64,000 bases of DNA from contig NZ_JBIWFB010000002.1 of the NCBI RefSeq assembly GCF_044762855.1, positions 434,001 through 498,000 on the forward strand. The letters run 5' to 3'. The notes beneath the pieces were generated by a model. The model did no database searches. It was not told where the DNA came from and was given only the letters and a program-made list of their open reading frames with translations. Numbering within the stretch: position 1 is the stretch's first letter; every line of letters starts with the position of its first letter. This stretch comes from Psychrobacillus sp044762855 (GTDB lineage: Bacteria > Bacillota > Bacilli > Bacillales_A > Planococcaceae). The position numbers and the translations under genes are program-made. Positions 7,764 through 17,571 of this stretch are shown in pieces.

Positions 7764-9395
7764 ATGGAGCTGAATTGGCAAGAGATGCTCTTTGAGTTTT
7801 TTGGGGGATTAGGGATATTCTTATTCGCCATTAAGTTTATGGGTGACGGTTTACAAAAAGCCGCTGGAAATAAATTACGCGATTTATTGGACAGGTATAT
7901 AACGAATCCGCTATCAGGAGTTATTGTAGGTATACTTTTTACTTTGTTAATCCAATCAAGTAGCGGTACGATTGTCATTATTATAGGTCTCGTCAGCGCA
8001 GGATTTATGACGCTAAGGCAATCTATTGGTGTTATTATGGGAGCTAATATTGGGACAACGGTGAAAGCTTTTGTCATGGGTGTTGATATTGGTGACTACG
8101 CACTTCCTATTATGGCAATTGGTGCCTTTTTAATTTTCTTATTTAAAAAGAAATCCATGCAAAATATTGGAGAGATCATCTTTGGATTCGGTGGTCTATT
8201 TTTAGGGTTGGAATTAATGACGAGTGGGATGAGCCCACTTGAGCAATTGTCTTCGTTTACGGATTTCACTTTAGCGATGAGTGAACATCCACTGTTGGGT
8301 GTTATCGCTGGTACGGTTATGACAATGTTGATCCAAAGTTCAAGTGCAGCAGTAGCATTTTTGCAAGGGTTCTATTCGGAGGGGTTAATTTCTCTGCATG
8401 GTGCATTACCAATATTATTTGGCGATAATATTGGTACAACTATTACTGCAGTTCTCGCTTCCATTGGAGCTTCGGTAAGTGCGAAGAGAACTGCTGCTGC
8501 ACATGTGTTATTTAATGTAGTTGGAGCGATTGTATTTCTTATTTTCTTAACACCTTTTACTTTGTATATAGAGTGGATAGCAAGTGTGCTTTCATTAGAA
8601 AGTAAAATGCAAATTGCATTGGCGCATGGAACTTTTAATGTAGTGAATGTCATTCTTCAGTTCCCATTAATAGGTGCCTGGATTTACTTACTAGTCAAAG
8701 TGTTGCCTGGAGAAGATGTGAATTCAAAATACAAACCGAAGCATTTAGAAGAAGATTTCATCGAGGAATCCCCATCGATTGCTATTGGACAAGCGAAAGA
8801 AGAAATATTACGGATGGGTGAATTCAGTGTTCAAGGATTAGAAAAAACATTTGAATATTTAAAGAATGGACATCAACACGATGCAGAAGAAGCGTATCGT
8901 TTAGAAGATGCCATTAATCATCTAGATAAGAAAATAACTAATTATTTAGTGAAAATATCTTCCCAGCCACTTTCCAGTCAAGATTCTACTAGGCATTTTA
9001 TGTTACTAGGTACAGCGCGCGATATCGAACGGATAGGCGATCATTTCGAAAATATTATCGAATTGATTGATTACCAAGGGGAACAACGTTTTCAATTAAC
9101 AACAGATGCTCTAGAGGATATTTCAGAGATGTTTGAGTTGACGATTAATACGGTAAAAAAAGCATTAGAAGCATTAGATTATAGTAATGATCACCTAGCT
9201 CGTGAAGTGGTGGAGCAAGAACAAGTTATTGACCGAATGGAACGTCAATTTAGAAAAAATCATATTATTCGTTTGAACGAAAGATTATGTAGTGGACATG
9301 CAGGTGTAATGTTTGTTGATATTTTAAGTAATTTAGAAAGGATAGGGGATCACTCTATGAATATCGCAGATTCGGTATTAGGAAAAAGGATATGA
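7764..9395 (+). CDS. Na+/phosphate cotransporter family protein
   Basis: A probable sodium-dependent phosphate carrier of the NptA/PhoU-domain family, 543 residues. About nine membrane segments span the first 320 residues. The two inverted halves each carry the family QSSS motif (LIQSSSGTIV and LIQSSSAAVA). From about residue 350 the cytosolic part has two PhoU-like helical bundles (ARDIERIGDHFENI and LERIGDHSMNIAD). ATG 7764 follows gggag by 12 bases; the upstream TTG at 7737 lacks a ribosome binding site. It overlaps the DUF456 gene by four bases. Confidence 0.88.
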   Translation: MELNWQEMLFEFFGGLGIFLFAIKFMGDGLQKAAGNKLRDLLDRYITNPLSGVIVGILFTLLIQSSSGTIVIIIGLVSAGFMTLRQSIGVIMGANIGTTVKAFVMGVDIGDYALPIMAIGAFLIFLFKKKSMQNIGEIIFGFGGLFLGLELMTSGMSPLEQLSSFTDFTLAMSEHPLLGVIAGTVMTMLIQSSSAAVAFLQGFYSEGLISLHGALPILFGDNIGTTITAVLASIGASVSAKRTAAAHVLFNVVGAIVFLIFLTPFTLYIEWIASVLSLESKMQIALAHGTFNVVNVILQFPLIGAWIYLLVKVLPGEDVNSKYKPKHLEEDFIEESPSIAIGQAKEEILRMGEFSVQGLEKTFEYLKNGHQHDAEEAYRLEDAINHLDKKITNYLVKISSQPLSSQDSTRHFMLLGTARDIERIGDHFENIIELIDYQGEQRFQLTTDALEDISEMFELTINTVKKALEALDYSNDHLAREVVEQEQVIDRMERQFRKNHIIRLNERLCSGHAGVMFVDILSNLERIGDHSMNIADSVLGKRI

Positions 9396-9874
9396 TTGAA
9401 ATTATTGGTTGGATTTTAATCGTCGCTAGTTTTGTAGTGGCTTATATCGGAACATTTTACCCAATTATTCCATCGGTTGTTTTCATGGTGCTTGGCTATG
9501 TGTTATATGGGCTGTTTTTCACTTTTACAGAGTTAAGTTGGTACTTTTGGATAATACAAGCGTTATTTATCGTGTTGCTATTTAGTGCCGATATGGCTGC
9601 CAATGCATTCGGTGTAAAAAAATTCGGTGGTACAAAAGCAGGTGTATGGGGAAGTACTATTGGGTTGATTTTTGGACCATTTGTTATTCCAGTCGCTGGT
9701 ATTTTAATTGGACCATTTCTTGGAGCGATACTAGCAGAATTAATTGTCACGAGAGAAGGCTTAAAACAGGCAGTAAAATCTGGAATAGGGTCTTTAATCG
9801 GTTTTTTAACATCTTCTGTGGTGAAAATTGTCATTCTAACTGCAATGCTTGTTATTTTTATTTGGTTTGTTTAA
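9392..9874 (+). CDS. yqgC: DUF456 family membrane protein (YqgC type)
   Basis: A 160-residue glycine-rich membrane protein with about four hydrophobic segments and the DUF456 pattern FGVKKFGGTKAGVWGSTIG near residue 72. It overlaps the transporter stop by ATGA, so it is translationally coupled. It lies directly upstream of sodA as in B. subtilis. Function unknown. Confidence 0.8.
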   Translation: MIEIIGWILIVASFVVAYIGTFYPIIPSVVFMVLGYVLYGLFFTFTELSWYFWIIQALFIVLLFSADMAANAFGVKKFGGTKAGVWGSTIGLIFGPFVIPVAGILIGPFLGAILAELIVTREGLKQAVKSGIGSLIGFLTSSVVKIVILTAMLVIFIWFV

Positions 9875-9989
9875 TTTCGGTCAAAAGTATGAGAATATAT
9901 TAGGTTCTTTTCATTGAAGGATTCCTTTTATTTTGATACGCTAATATACGGAAAGAATTTTCTAAAATATTCTTTAGGAGGAAACAATC

Positions 9990-10598
9990 ATGGCATACGA
10001 ATTACCACAATTACCTTACGCGTACGACGCACTAGAACCACATATCGACAAAGAGACGATGAATATTCATCACACGAAACACCATAACACATATGTGACG
10101 AACTTAAACAATGCAGTAGCAGGTAAAGCTGAGTTAGAAAGCAAATCAGTAGAAGAGTTAATCGCTGATTTAGATGCTCTTCCAGAAGATATTAAAACTG
10201 CAGTACGTAACAACGGTGGCGGACATGCTAACCACTCACTATTTTGGGAAATCCTTTCACCAAACGGTGGCGGCAATCCAACTGGCGAATTAGCTTCAGC
10301 AATCGATGCTAAATTCGGTAGCTTTGACGCTTTCAAAGAAGAGTTCGCAAAAGCTGCGACTACTCGTTTCGGATCTGGCTGGGCTTGGTTATCCGTTGCT
10401 AATGGAGAATTAGAAGTTTCTTCTACAGCTAACCAAGATTCACCAATCATGGAAGGTAAAACACCATTATTAGGACTAGACGTTTGGGAGCATGCTTACT
10501 ACTTAAACTATCAAAACCGTCGTCCTGACTACATCGGTTCATTCTGGAATGTAGTAAATTGGGATGAAGTTTCAAAACGTTACGAAGCAGCAAAATAA
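9990..10598 (+). CDS. sodA: Superoxide dismutase, Mn/Fe family
   Basis: Converts superoxide to hydrogen peroxide and oxygen. The 202-residue protein has metal ligands His near 27 (MNIHHTKHH), His near 82 (GGGHANHSLFW), and Asp and His in DVWEHAYYLNY. Mn is the usual metal in Bacillales. The start has a strong aggaggaaac. Codon usage looks that of a highly expressed gene. A strong terminator follows and it is probably transcribed alone. Confidence 0.97.
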   Translation: MAYELPQLPYAYDALEPHIDKETMNIHHTKHHNTYVTNLNNAVAGKAELESKSVEELIADLDALPEDIKTAVRNNGGGHANHSLFWEILSPNGGGNPTGELASAIDAKFGSFDAFKEEFAKAATTRFGSGWAWLSVANGELEVSSTANQDSPIMEGKTPLLGLDVWEHAYYLNYQNRRPDYIGSFWNVVNWDEVSKRYEAAK

Positions 10599-10619
10599 TC
10601 TCATACAAAAAAGAAACTT

Positions 10620-10656
10620 AGCACACACTTTTACGTCTAAAAGTGTGTGCTTTTTA
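10620..10656 (+). terminator. sodA terminator
   Basis: A 14-bp perfect stem (agcacacactttta / taaaagtgtgtgct) with a four-base loop is followed by a T-run. Confidence 0.9.
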
Positions 10657-10693
10657 TGTTACAATAAAAGCTAATAATGAAGTAGGTGAACTT

Positions 10694-12931
10694 ATGCGAA
10701 AAACCCCAAACAAACGTGCACAAAGTGTAAAAGCGAAACAACGAGCTAATATCACTTTTCGCATGAATATACTTTTCTTTTCTATATTCATTCTTTTTAC
10801 AATGCTCATTTTACGTCTAGGTTATTTACAAATAGTAAAAGGTGAAGATTATTCGAGAGAAATACAAAGAACAGAAGAGGTCCCTGTCAATACTAGTGTA
10901 CCTCGAGGACGAATTTTTGATAGCGAAGGTAGAATCTTAGTAGACAATAAACCTCAAAAAGCAATTACATACACAAAGATGCAGACAACTACCGCAAAGG
11001 ATATGTATGAAATAGCAGAAAAACTAAGCTTGCTGATCGAAAAGGATACAAATGCTATAACCAAAAGTGACTTACAAGATTTTTGGTTATTTATAAATAG
11101 CGAAGAAGCGAATAATTTAGTAACAACGAAAGAACGCAATGAAATTGAAAATGACGAAGACTTGTCGAAAAAAGAAAAAAATGCTGCGATTAATCGGTTG
11201 ATACGAAGCAAAATTACAGAGGAACAATTAAACTCGTTTTCAAAAGATGAGTTAGAAATAATTGCGATTTACCGAGAAATGGCTTCTGGTTATGCATTAT
11301 CCCCACAAATTATTAAAGGTGGCGATGTTGCAAACAAAGTCCTTAAACCTGGTCAAATTTCGGAAGAAGTAACAGTTGAAGAATTTGCTCGGGTATCTGA
11401 GCGTTTAGGTGATGATTTGAAGGGTGTCAATACAACAACGGACTGGAGAAGAGTTAAAAATTCCACATTGGCCATTTTAGGAACGACGACATTGCCAAAA
11501 GAGGGGATTCCTAAAAATCGTCTAGATTATTTCTTATCAAGAGATTATTCTCGTAATGATCGTGTTGGAAAAAGTTATATTGAGCAACAATATGAAGAAG
11601 TACTTCAAGGGCAAAAAAGTGTTGTCAAAAATATAACAGATGGAAAAGGTCGTGTTATTGATGTCCAAACTGTATATGAAGGAGAACCTGGAAAGGACCT
11701 TGTTTTAACGATAGACAGCGAGCTTCAAACCGAAATGGAAGCTATATTAGAAAAAAAATTAGTAGAAATGAAAAATAGTAATTCCGGTACAAAATATTTA
11801 GACAGAGCATTTGTAGTGATGTTAGATCCATATACCGGAGAAGTATTATCACTAGTAGGAAAGCAAATTGTCAAAGATTCAGAAACGGGAAAACCGACAG
11901 TTCGAGACTATGCATTTGCAGCTTTTACAACAGCATATGAAGTTGGTTCTACAGTAAAACCTGGTACGGTACTTACTGGTTACCGTGAAAATGCGTTGTC
12001 TCCTGGTCAGACTTTAATAGACCAACCTATCCGTATTAAAGGTTCTAACCCAAAAAGTTCCGTATTTAACCGAACTGGCAGAATCCCTATGAATGATTTA
12101 GAAGCACTTGAGCGTTCTTCCAACTCTTATATGTTCCAAATTGCATATTCCGTAGCAGGTCGAACTTATCAGCCAAATCAAGGGATAAATTTCGGACCAG
12201 AATCATTCCAGAAAATGCGTAATGGCTACGCACAATTAGGACTTGGTGTACCAACTGGGATAGATTTACCTGGAGAAGTATCCGGTGTTGAGGGCGGTAT
12301 AGAAATGGGGAAACTACTTGACTTAAGTATTGGTCAGTATGATACGTATACACCTTTGCAACTTGCGCAATTCGTGGCGACACTTGCCAACGGAGGAAAT
12401 AGAATTCAACCTCATGTTGTAAAAGAAATTAGGGAACCGTCTTCTGATGGGGTACAACTGGGGAAAATTGTGAAAGAAATGACCCCGAATATATTAAATA
12501 CCTTAGATAATACAAGAGCGGAAATTGAGCGCGTCCGTCAAGGGATGCAACGAGTATATTTTGGTAATAAAGGGACTGCTCGGTCTGCTTTTTCACATGC
12601 AGCGTATACAGGAGCAGGAAAAACAGGTACAGCACAGTCGTTTTTTTGGGATGCGGATAAACAGCAAAATATTCAAACTGTAAATTTAACTCACGTTGGA
12701 TTTGCTCCATATGATAATCCAGAAATAGCATATGCAGTTGTCGTCCCGCATGCATTCATTGAGTCTAGTTACAAAACGAATCTTACAACCGCACTTACAA
12801 AAGAATTAGTCGACAAATATTTCGAGATAAAACAAAAAAATAATGCATTAAAAGAAAATGACTCTACAGCAACACCACTCATCAAAGCTCCATACACAAA
12901 TGATTCGATTGATGAAGAACAAGCTGAATAA
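10694..12931 (+). CDS. pbpA: Class B penicillin-binding protein (PbpA-like transpeptidase)
   Basis: A membrane-anchored transpeptidase that crosslinks peptidoglycan; PbpA of B. subtilis acts in rod elongation. It has 745 residues with a short basic N-terminus, one membrane segment near 20-40, a PBP dimer domain containing PRGRIFD, and a transpeptidase domain from about 370. The active-site motifs are S419-TVK (nucleophile Ser), S475-SN and K643-TG. I chose ATG 10694, preceded by aggtga; an upstream in-frame GTG falls inside the sodA terminator. The place after sodA matches B. subtilis pbpA (yqgF); the yqgE homologue is missing. Confidence 0.93.
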   Translation: MRKTPNKRAQSVKAKQRANITFRMNILFFSIFILFTMLILRLGYLQIVKGEDYSREIQRTEEVPVNTSVPRGRIFDSEGRILVDNKPQKAITYTKMQTTTAKDMYEIAEKLSLLIEKDTNAITKSDLQDFWLFINSEEANNLVTTKERNEIENDEDLSKKEKNAAINRLIRSKITEEQLNSFSKDELEIIAIYREMASGYALSPQIIKGGDVANKVLKPGQISEEVTVEEFARVSERLGDDLKGVNTTTDWRRVKNSTLAILGTTTLPKEGIPKNRLDYFLSRDYSRNDRVGKSYIEQQYEEVLQGQKSVVKNITDGKGRVIDVQTVYEGEPGKDLVLTIDSELQTEMEAILEKKLVEMKNSNSGTKYLDRAFVVMLDPYTGEVLSLVGKQIVKDSETGKPTVRDYAFAAFTTAYEVGSTVKPGTVLTGYRENALSPGQTLIDQPIRIKGSNPKSSVFNRTGRIPMNDLEALERSSNSYMFQIAYSVAGRTYQPNQGINFGPESFQKMRNGYAQLGLGVPTGIDLPGEVSGVEGGIEMGKLLDLSIGQYDTYTPLQLAQFVATLANGGNRIQPHVVKEIREPSSDGVQLGKIVKEMTPNILNTLDNTRAEIERVRQGMQRVYFGNKGTARSAFSHAAYTGAGKTGTAQSFFWDADKQQNIQTVNLTHVGFAPYDNPEIAYAVVVPHAFIESSYKTNLTTALTKELVDKYFEIKQKNNALKENDSTATPLIKAPYTNDSIDEEQAE

Positions 12932-12942
12932 TGATTAGAAAA

Positions 12943-12988
12943 CAAACCGGTCACCTTATTTAATTGAATAGGGTAACCGGTTTTTTCA
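12943..12988 (+). terminator. pbpA terminator
   Basis: The arms aaaccggt-acc and ggt-accggtt, separated by an AT-rich loop, are followed by a six-T run. Confidence 0.8.
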
Positions 12989-13012
12989 ATTATTAATCAA
13001 AATGTTGTGTAG

Positions 13013-13051
13013 TTTACAAAAGCTTTACATTACATTCATACCGACTCAACA
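13013..13051 (+). promoter_or_regulatory. Pho box (PhoP binding repeats) of the pst operon
   Basis: Four direct hexamers each separated by exactly five bases: TTTACA 13013, TTTACA 13024, TTCATA 13035 and TCAACA 13046. This is the arrangement of B. subtilis PhoP~P sites and lies 65-100 bases before the pstS start. Confidence 0.85.
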
Positions 13052-13116
13052 TGGAACCTTTAAAGTAGTTTTTGTAAGAAAGAAAAGAAAAACATAATTT
13101 TAGGGGGATTTACCTG

Positions 13117-14109
13117 ATGAAAAGCTGGAAGTATTTAATGATGACGACAATGATTGGCTCAGCGCTTGCGCTTGCTGCATGTGGAGATGACTCTGACAAA
13201 GAGACAACAGAAGAGACACCTACAGAAGAAACAGCTTCTGAAACAACAGAAACAGAAACTCCTGCAGCTGAAGAAGCAGCAATCGAAGGTTCAGTATCTG
13301 GCGATGGATCAAGTACTGTAGCTCCAATAACAGAAGCACTAGTAGAAGAATATGCTGGAGTACAAGGTAAAGTTCAAGTGACAGTTGGTGTATCAGGAAC
13401 TGGTGGTGGATTTGAAAAATTCAGTGCTGGAGAAACTGACTTTGCAAACGCATCACGTCCGATTAAAGATGAAGAAGCAAAAGCACTTGCAGATGCAGGA
13501 ATTGATTACACGGAATTCTTAATTGCCAATGATGGTCTAACAGTTGTTGTAAGTAAAGATAACGACTGGGTAGAAGATATGACAGTAGAAGATCTTAAAA
13601 AATTATGGATCGAAGATGGAACTACTAGAAAATGGTCTGATATTAACCCAGAGTGGCCAGCAGAAGAGGTAGTATTCTATTCACCAGGTACAGATTCAGG
13701 AACTTATGATTACTTTGATGAAGTAATTCTTGATGGAGAAGATCTTGTTAAATCTGCGACTCTTTCAGAAGATGACAACGTGTTAGTACAAGGTGTACAA
13801 GCTGACAAAAATGCAATTGCATTCTTTGGATATGCATACTACTTAGCTAACCAAGACACTTTAAAAGCTGTAAAAATTGGTGGAGTAGAACCTAACAATG
13901 AAACAATTGAATCTGGAGAATATTCTCCACTATCACGTCCACTATTCGTTTATGCAAAAAACAGTGCACTTTCTGAAAACCCAGCATTTTATGATTTCAT
14001 GAAATACACACTTGAAAATGCGGGCGATATGGCAGATGCTGTTGGATACGTACGCCTTCCAGCTGAAAAGTATGAAGAAGGTCTATCTACTTTAGAAGGT
14101 TTAAAATAA
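13117..14109 (+). CDS. pstS: Phosphate ABC transporter substrate-binding lipoprotein
   Basis: Captures phosphate outside the membrane and passes it to PstCA. It has 330 residues with a lipoprotein signal peptide (lipobox LAAC, Cys at 22), a low-complexity Thr/Glu linker to about 60, then a PBP fold with the phosphate-binding loops GDGSSTVAP near 63 and SPGTDSGTYD near 188. ATG 13117 follows taggggg. It is the first gene of pstS-C-A-B-phoU; a stem-loop separates it from pstC. Confidence 0.96.
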   Translation: MKSWKYLMMTTMIGSALALAACGDDSDKETTEETPTEETASETTETETPAAEEAAIEGSVSGDGSSTVAPITEALVEEYAGVQGKVQVTVGVSGTGGGFEKFSAGETDFANASRPIKDEEAKALADAGIDYTEFLIANDGLTVVVSKDNDWVEDMTVEDLKKLWIEDGTTRKWSDINPEWPAEEVVFYSPGTDSGTYDYFDEVILDGEDLVKSATLSEDDNVLVQGVQADKNAIAFFGYAYYLANQDTLKAVKIGGVEPNNETIESGEYSPLSRPLFVYAKNSALSENPAFYDFMKYTLENAGDMADAVGYVRLPAEKYEEGLSTLEGLK

Positions 14110-14131
14110 GTTTGAAAAAGGTAAGCCGACT

Positions 14132-14170
14132 GTAAGTAAATGAGTAGCATATCTGCTACTCATTTCTTAC
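14132..14170 (+). other. Stem-loop between pstS and pstC
   Basis: A 17-bp stem with one bulged base (gtaag-t-aaatgagtagca against tgctactcattt-cttac) and a four-base loop, without a full T-run. It probably limits read-through or protects the pstS mRNA 3' end, giving more binding protein than permease. Confidence 0.7.
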
Positions 14171-14194
14171 GTTTTGGTAAAAGGGGGATTCACC

Positions 14195-15142
14195 ATGGCT
14201 CGAAAACAAGTATCTGATCAACCATCAGTACAAGAGCTAATTGCAAAATCAAGCAGTAAGAAGCAAAAACAAATAGTAGAAAAATTAATGCCTGTTATTT
14301 TGTTATTGATTGCTTCTATATCTGTATTAACGACAATCGGGATTGTTGTAACTTTAATTGTGGAAACGATTATTTTCTTTAAGGATATACCAGTTTTCAG
14401 CTTTTTATTCGGAACTGAATGGTATCCATTTGCAAATAAAGAACCAGCATTTGGTATACTTCCACTAATTGCTGGAACATTAAAAGTAACAGTAATTGCT
14501 GTTATTGTAGCAGTACCTTTTGGTATCGGCTCCGCCATATTCCTAAGCGAATATGCATCTGATACGACAAGAAGAATTATTAAACCAATTTTAGAAGTAT
14601 TAGCTGGAATACCGACAATTGTTTATGGTTTCTTTGCCTTAACATTTGTAACGCCATTATTGCAACAATTTATTCCAGATTTGAAAATATTCAATGCATT
14701 AAGTCCAGGTATTGTTGTTGGAATAATGATTTTACCAATGATTGCATCATTATCCGAAGATGCAATGTCTTCTGTCCCAAATTCAATTCGTGAAGGTGCT
14801 CTTGCAATGGGATCCACTAAATTGGAAGTAGCACTAAAAGTAGTGTTACCAGCCGCTCTTTCTGGAGTTATTGCTTCCGTCGTACTTGCTATTTCACGTG
14901 CAATTGGAGAAACGATGATTGTTTCACTTGCTGGTGGGTCAACGCCAAAATTCGACTTTGATGTGACTGGATCGATTCAAACGATGACTGCCTATATTGT
15001 ACAAGTTTCTTCCGGAGATGCTGGTTATGGAACGACTATTTACTATTCTATTTACTCAGTCGGTTTCACACTGTTCTTGTTTACACTGATAATGAACTTA
15101 ATTGCTCACGCTATTTCCAAAAAATATCGGGAGGAATATTAA
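14195..15142 (+). CDS. pstC: Phosphate ABC transporter permease PstC
   Basis: One of the two membrane subunits of the Pst phosphate importer. It has 315 residues with six hydrophobic segments and the EAA loop containing EGALAMGSTKLEVALKVVLP near 200. I chose ATG 14195 after aaggggga in preference to an upstream in-frame TTG inside the stem-loop. One base separates its stop from the pstA start. Confidence 0.95.
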   Translation: MARKQVSDQPSVQELIAKSSSKKQKQIVEKLMPVILLLIASISVLTTIGIVVTLIVETIIFFKDIPVFSFLFGTEWYPFANKEPAFGILPLIAGTLKVTVIAVIVAVPFGIGSAIFLSEYASDTTRRIIKPILEVLAGIPTIVYGFFALTFVTPLLQQFIPDLKIFNALSPGIVVGIMILPMIASLSEDAMSSVPNSIREGALAMGSTKLEVALKVVLPAALSGVIASVVLAISRAIGETMIVSLAGGSTPKFDFDVTGSIQTMTAYIVQVSSGDAGYGTTIYYSIYSVGFTLFLFTLIMNLIAHAISKKYREEY

Positions 15143-15143
15143 T

Positions 15144-16022
15144 ATGAAATTTATAAATCATGAATCAGTTGTAAAAAGAATGATGAGTAGACTTACAATA
15201 AATAAAATATTTAAAGCGATTTTCTTTTTTGCGACATTATTCGCCTTACTCGCATTAGCAATTTTGTTTTACCGAATCATTACACAAGGTATTGGTTATT
15301 TAACACCAGAGTTTTTCCAAAACTTTGGTTCTCGTTTCCCTGCAAAAGCAGGCATTAAAGCAGCGCTTGTTGGTTCCATTTGGTTAATGTTCGTAGTTGC
15401 ACCAGTATCTATTATTTTGGGTGTGGGTACTGCGATTTACTTGGAAGAATATGCGAAGAAAAATAAATTGAGTGATTTTATTCGAATGAATATTTCAAAT
15501 CTTGCTGGAGTGCCGTCTGTTGTATTCGGATTGCTTGGTTTAACAATTTTTGTCCGTGCATTGGCATTAGGCAATAGCGTTTTAGCAGCAGGATTTACAA
15601 TGAGTTTATTGATCCTTCCCGTTATTATCGTAGCATCTCAAGAAGCAATTAGGGCAGTACCGAACGAAGTTAGAGAAGCTTCATATGGTATGGGTGCTAC
15701 AAAATGGCAAACTGTTGTGAAAATTGTGTTGCCATCTGCCATTCCAGGTATACTTACTGGTGCGATTTTGGCGCTTTCACGAGCAGTAGGGGAAACAGCA
15801 CCGCTAATCGTAATTGGGATTCCTGTCATTATTCAATTCCTTCCGACAGGACTATTAAGCCAATTCACCGCATTACCGATGCAAATTTACGATTGGGCAA
15901 AACGTCCGCAGCAGGAGTTTCAATTTGTAGCTGCTGCTGGAATTCTTGTTCTAATGATTTTCTTATTAATCATGAACTCAATCGCTATATTTATTCGTAA
16001 CAAATTCTCAAAAAGGTATTAA
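15144..16022 (+). CDS. pstA: Phosphate ABC transporter permease PstA
   Basis: The partner permease of PstC, 292 residues with six membrane segments and an EAA loop EASYGMGATKWQTVVKIVLP near 184. ATG 15144 is set by gggagga at 15129-15135, inside the end of pstC. An upstream in-frame TTG has no such site. Confidence 0.95.
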   Translation: MKFINHESVVKRMMSRLTINKIFKAIFFFATLFALLALAILFYRIITQGIGYLTPEFFQNFGSRFPAKAGIKAALVGSIWLMFVVAPVSIILGVGTAIYLEEYAKKNKLSDFIRMNISNLAGVPSVVFGLLGLTIFVRALALGNSVLAAGFTMSLLILPVIIVASQEAIRAVPNEVREASYGMGATKWQTVVKIVLPSAIPGILTGAILALSRAVGETAPLIVIGIPVIIQFLPTGLLSQFTALPMQIYDWAKRPQQEFQFVAAAGILVLMIFLLIMNSIAIFIRNKFSKRY

Positions 16023-16042
16023 CTTAACTAGGGGGAAGTATA

Positions 16043-16843
16043 ATGGTACAATCGTTAGAGAAAGGGTCAATTGCACATTCTGGTACATCCAATATCGTCT
16101 ATAATACGCAACAATTAAATTTGTGGTACGGTAATCACCATGCATTAAAAGATATTAATTTGCAAATTAAAGAAAATGAAGTAACGGCAATTATCGGACC
16201 ATCCGGTTGTGGGAAATCGACTTATATTAAAACATTAAATCGTATGGTAGAATTAGTACCTACGGTGAAGACATCAGGTAAAATCCTATACCGAGAACGG
16301 AATATTTTCGATAATGATTATGGTGTGGAAGAGCTACGTACTAAAGTAGGAATGGTATTCCAAAAGCCAAATCCATTTCCTAAATCCATTTACGATAATA
16401 TTGCTTATGGTCCAAGAATACATGGTATCAAAAACAAAAAGATTTTAGATCAAATTGTAGAGAAAAGTTTACGCGGAGCAGCGATTTGGGATGAAGTAAA
16501 GGATCGCCTGCACACAAATGCGTACAGTCTTTCAGGAGGACAACAACAACGTATTTGTATCGCGCGCTGTTTAGCAATTGAACCCGATGTTATTTTAATG
16601 GATGAGCCTACATCTGCACTTGATCCAATTTCTACTTTAAAAGTAGAAGAACTTATTCAAGAATTAAAGGAAGATTACTCAATCATTATTGTGACACACA
16701 ATATGCAACAAGCAGCTAGAATTTCAGACAAAACAGCATTTTTCTTGTCTGGTGAAGTAGTAGAGTTTGATCAGACGGATGTAATCTTCTCGACTCCTGA
16801 AGATAAGCGTACAGAAGACTACATTTCGGGACGATTTGGATAA
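16043..16843 (+). CDS. pstB: Phosphate ABC transporter ATP-binding protein
   Basis: ATPase of the Pst importer, 266 residues. Walker A is GPSGCGKST near residue 53, the signature is LSGGQQQR near 162, Walker B is VILMDEP near 182, followed by TSALDP typical of PstB. Only one pstB is present, where B. subtilis has two in tandem. It starts at ATG 16043 after aggggga. Confidence 0.96.
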   Translation: MVQSLEKGSIAHSGTSNIVYNTQQLNLWYGNHHALKDINLQIKENEVTAIIGPSGCGKSTYIKTLNRMVELVPTVKTSGKILYRERNIFDNDYGVEELRTKVGMVFQKPNPFPKSIYDNIAYGPRIHGIKNKKILDQIVEKSLRGAAIWDEVKDRLHTNAYSLSGGQQQRICIARCLAIEPDVILMDEPTSALDPISTLKVEELIQELKEDYSIIIVTHNMQQAARISDKTAFFLSGEVVEFDQTDVIFSTPEDKRTEDYISGRFG

Positions 16844-16861
16844 GGAAAGGGGTTATGCAAA

Positions 16862-17521
16862 ATGGTGGGTAGAGAGAAGTTTGATGAAGAATTACAAAAG
16901 GTGCAAGAATTATTATTAGAATTGAGTAATACCGCTATCAATACATTGGATAAATCAATGGATAATTTATTAGGTAATGATATTGAAGGTGCGCTAGTAG
17001 TCATTAATAACGATATTCATATTAATCGTATGGAAGAAGAAATTAATGACCGTGTCATCTTACTAATTGCTAAACAGCAACCTGTTGCTACGGATTTAAG
17101 ACGATTGATGGTACTTGTAAAAATAGCTTCCGATATGGAGCGTATTGGTGATTATGCAGTCAATATCGCCAAAGAAACGATTCGTATAGGAAAAGATGAG
17201 CATATTGAACCTATCCATTTGCTTGATGAAATGCGTGTGAAAACAATTGCCATGTTAAAACAAATACTTGATGCATTTATTCATGAAAATATGGATGAGG
17301 CAAGAAAAATAGCAAAACTTGATGATGAGGTAGATGAGTTGTATGGTCATGCTATTCGTACGCTTCTAAACGTAGGGGTAGAGAAACCAGAGCAACTTAG
17401 CCAAGTAACGCAGTTATCATTTGTTTGCAGGTATCTAGAAAGATCTGCAGATCACGCTACAAATTTAGCAGAGAGATTGCTGTATTTATTAAAAGGTAAG
17501 CATTATGAGTTAAATAATTAA
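16862..17521 (+). CDS. phoU: Phosphate signalling protein PhoU
   Basis: A cytosolic regulator linking Pst activity to the phosphate two-component system. It has 219 residues and two three-helix repeats, each with the metal-binding pattern (SDMERIGDYAVNIAKE near 95 and RYLERSADHATNLAER near 190). ATG 16862 follows aaagggg. It ends the pst operon; B. subtilis lacks phoU at this place. Confidence 0.94.
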   Translation: MVGREKFDEELQKVQELLLELSNTAINTLDKSMDNLLGNDIEGALVVINNDIHINRMEEEINDRVILLIAKQQPVATDLRRLMVLVKIASDMERIGDYAVNIAKETIRIGKDEHIEPIHLLDEMRVKTIAMLKQILDAFIHENMDEARKIAKLDDEVDELYGHAIRTLLNVGVEKPEQLSQVTQLSFVCRYLERSADHATNLAERLLYLLKGKHYELNN

Positions 17522-17522
17522 A

Positions 17523-17571
17523 TTAAAAAAGCACAAGGTCCTGTATCAAGCAGGGCCTTATGCTTTTTTTA
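17523..17571. terminator. Bidirectional terminator after phoU
   Basis: Stem aagca-c-aaggtcctg pairs with cagggcctt-a-tgctt around a seven-base loop, with A and T runs on the two sides, serving phoU and the convergent yqzC-like gene. Confidence 0.85.
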
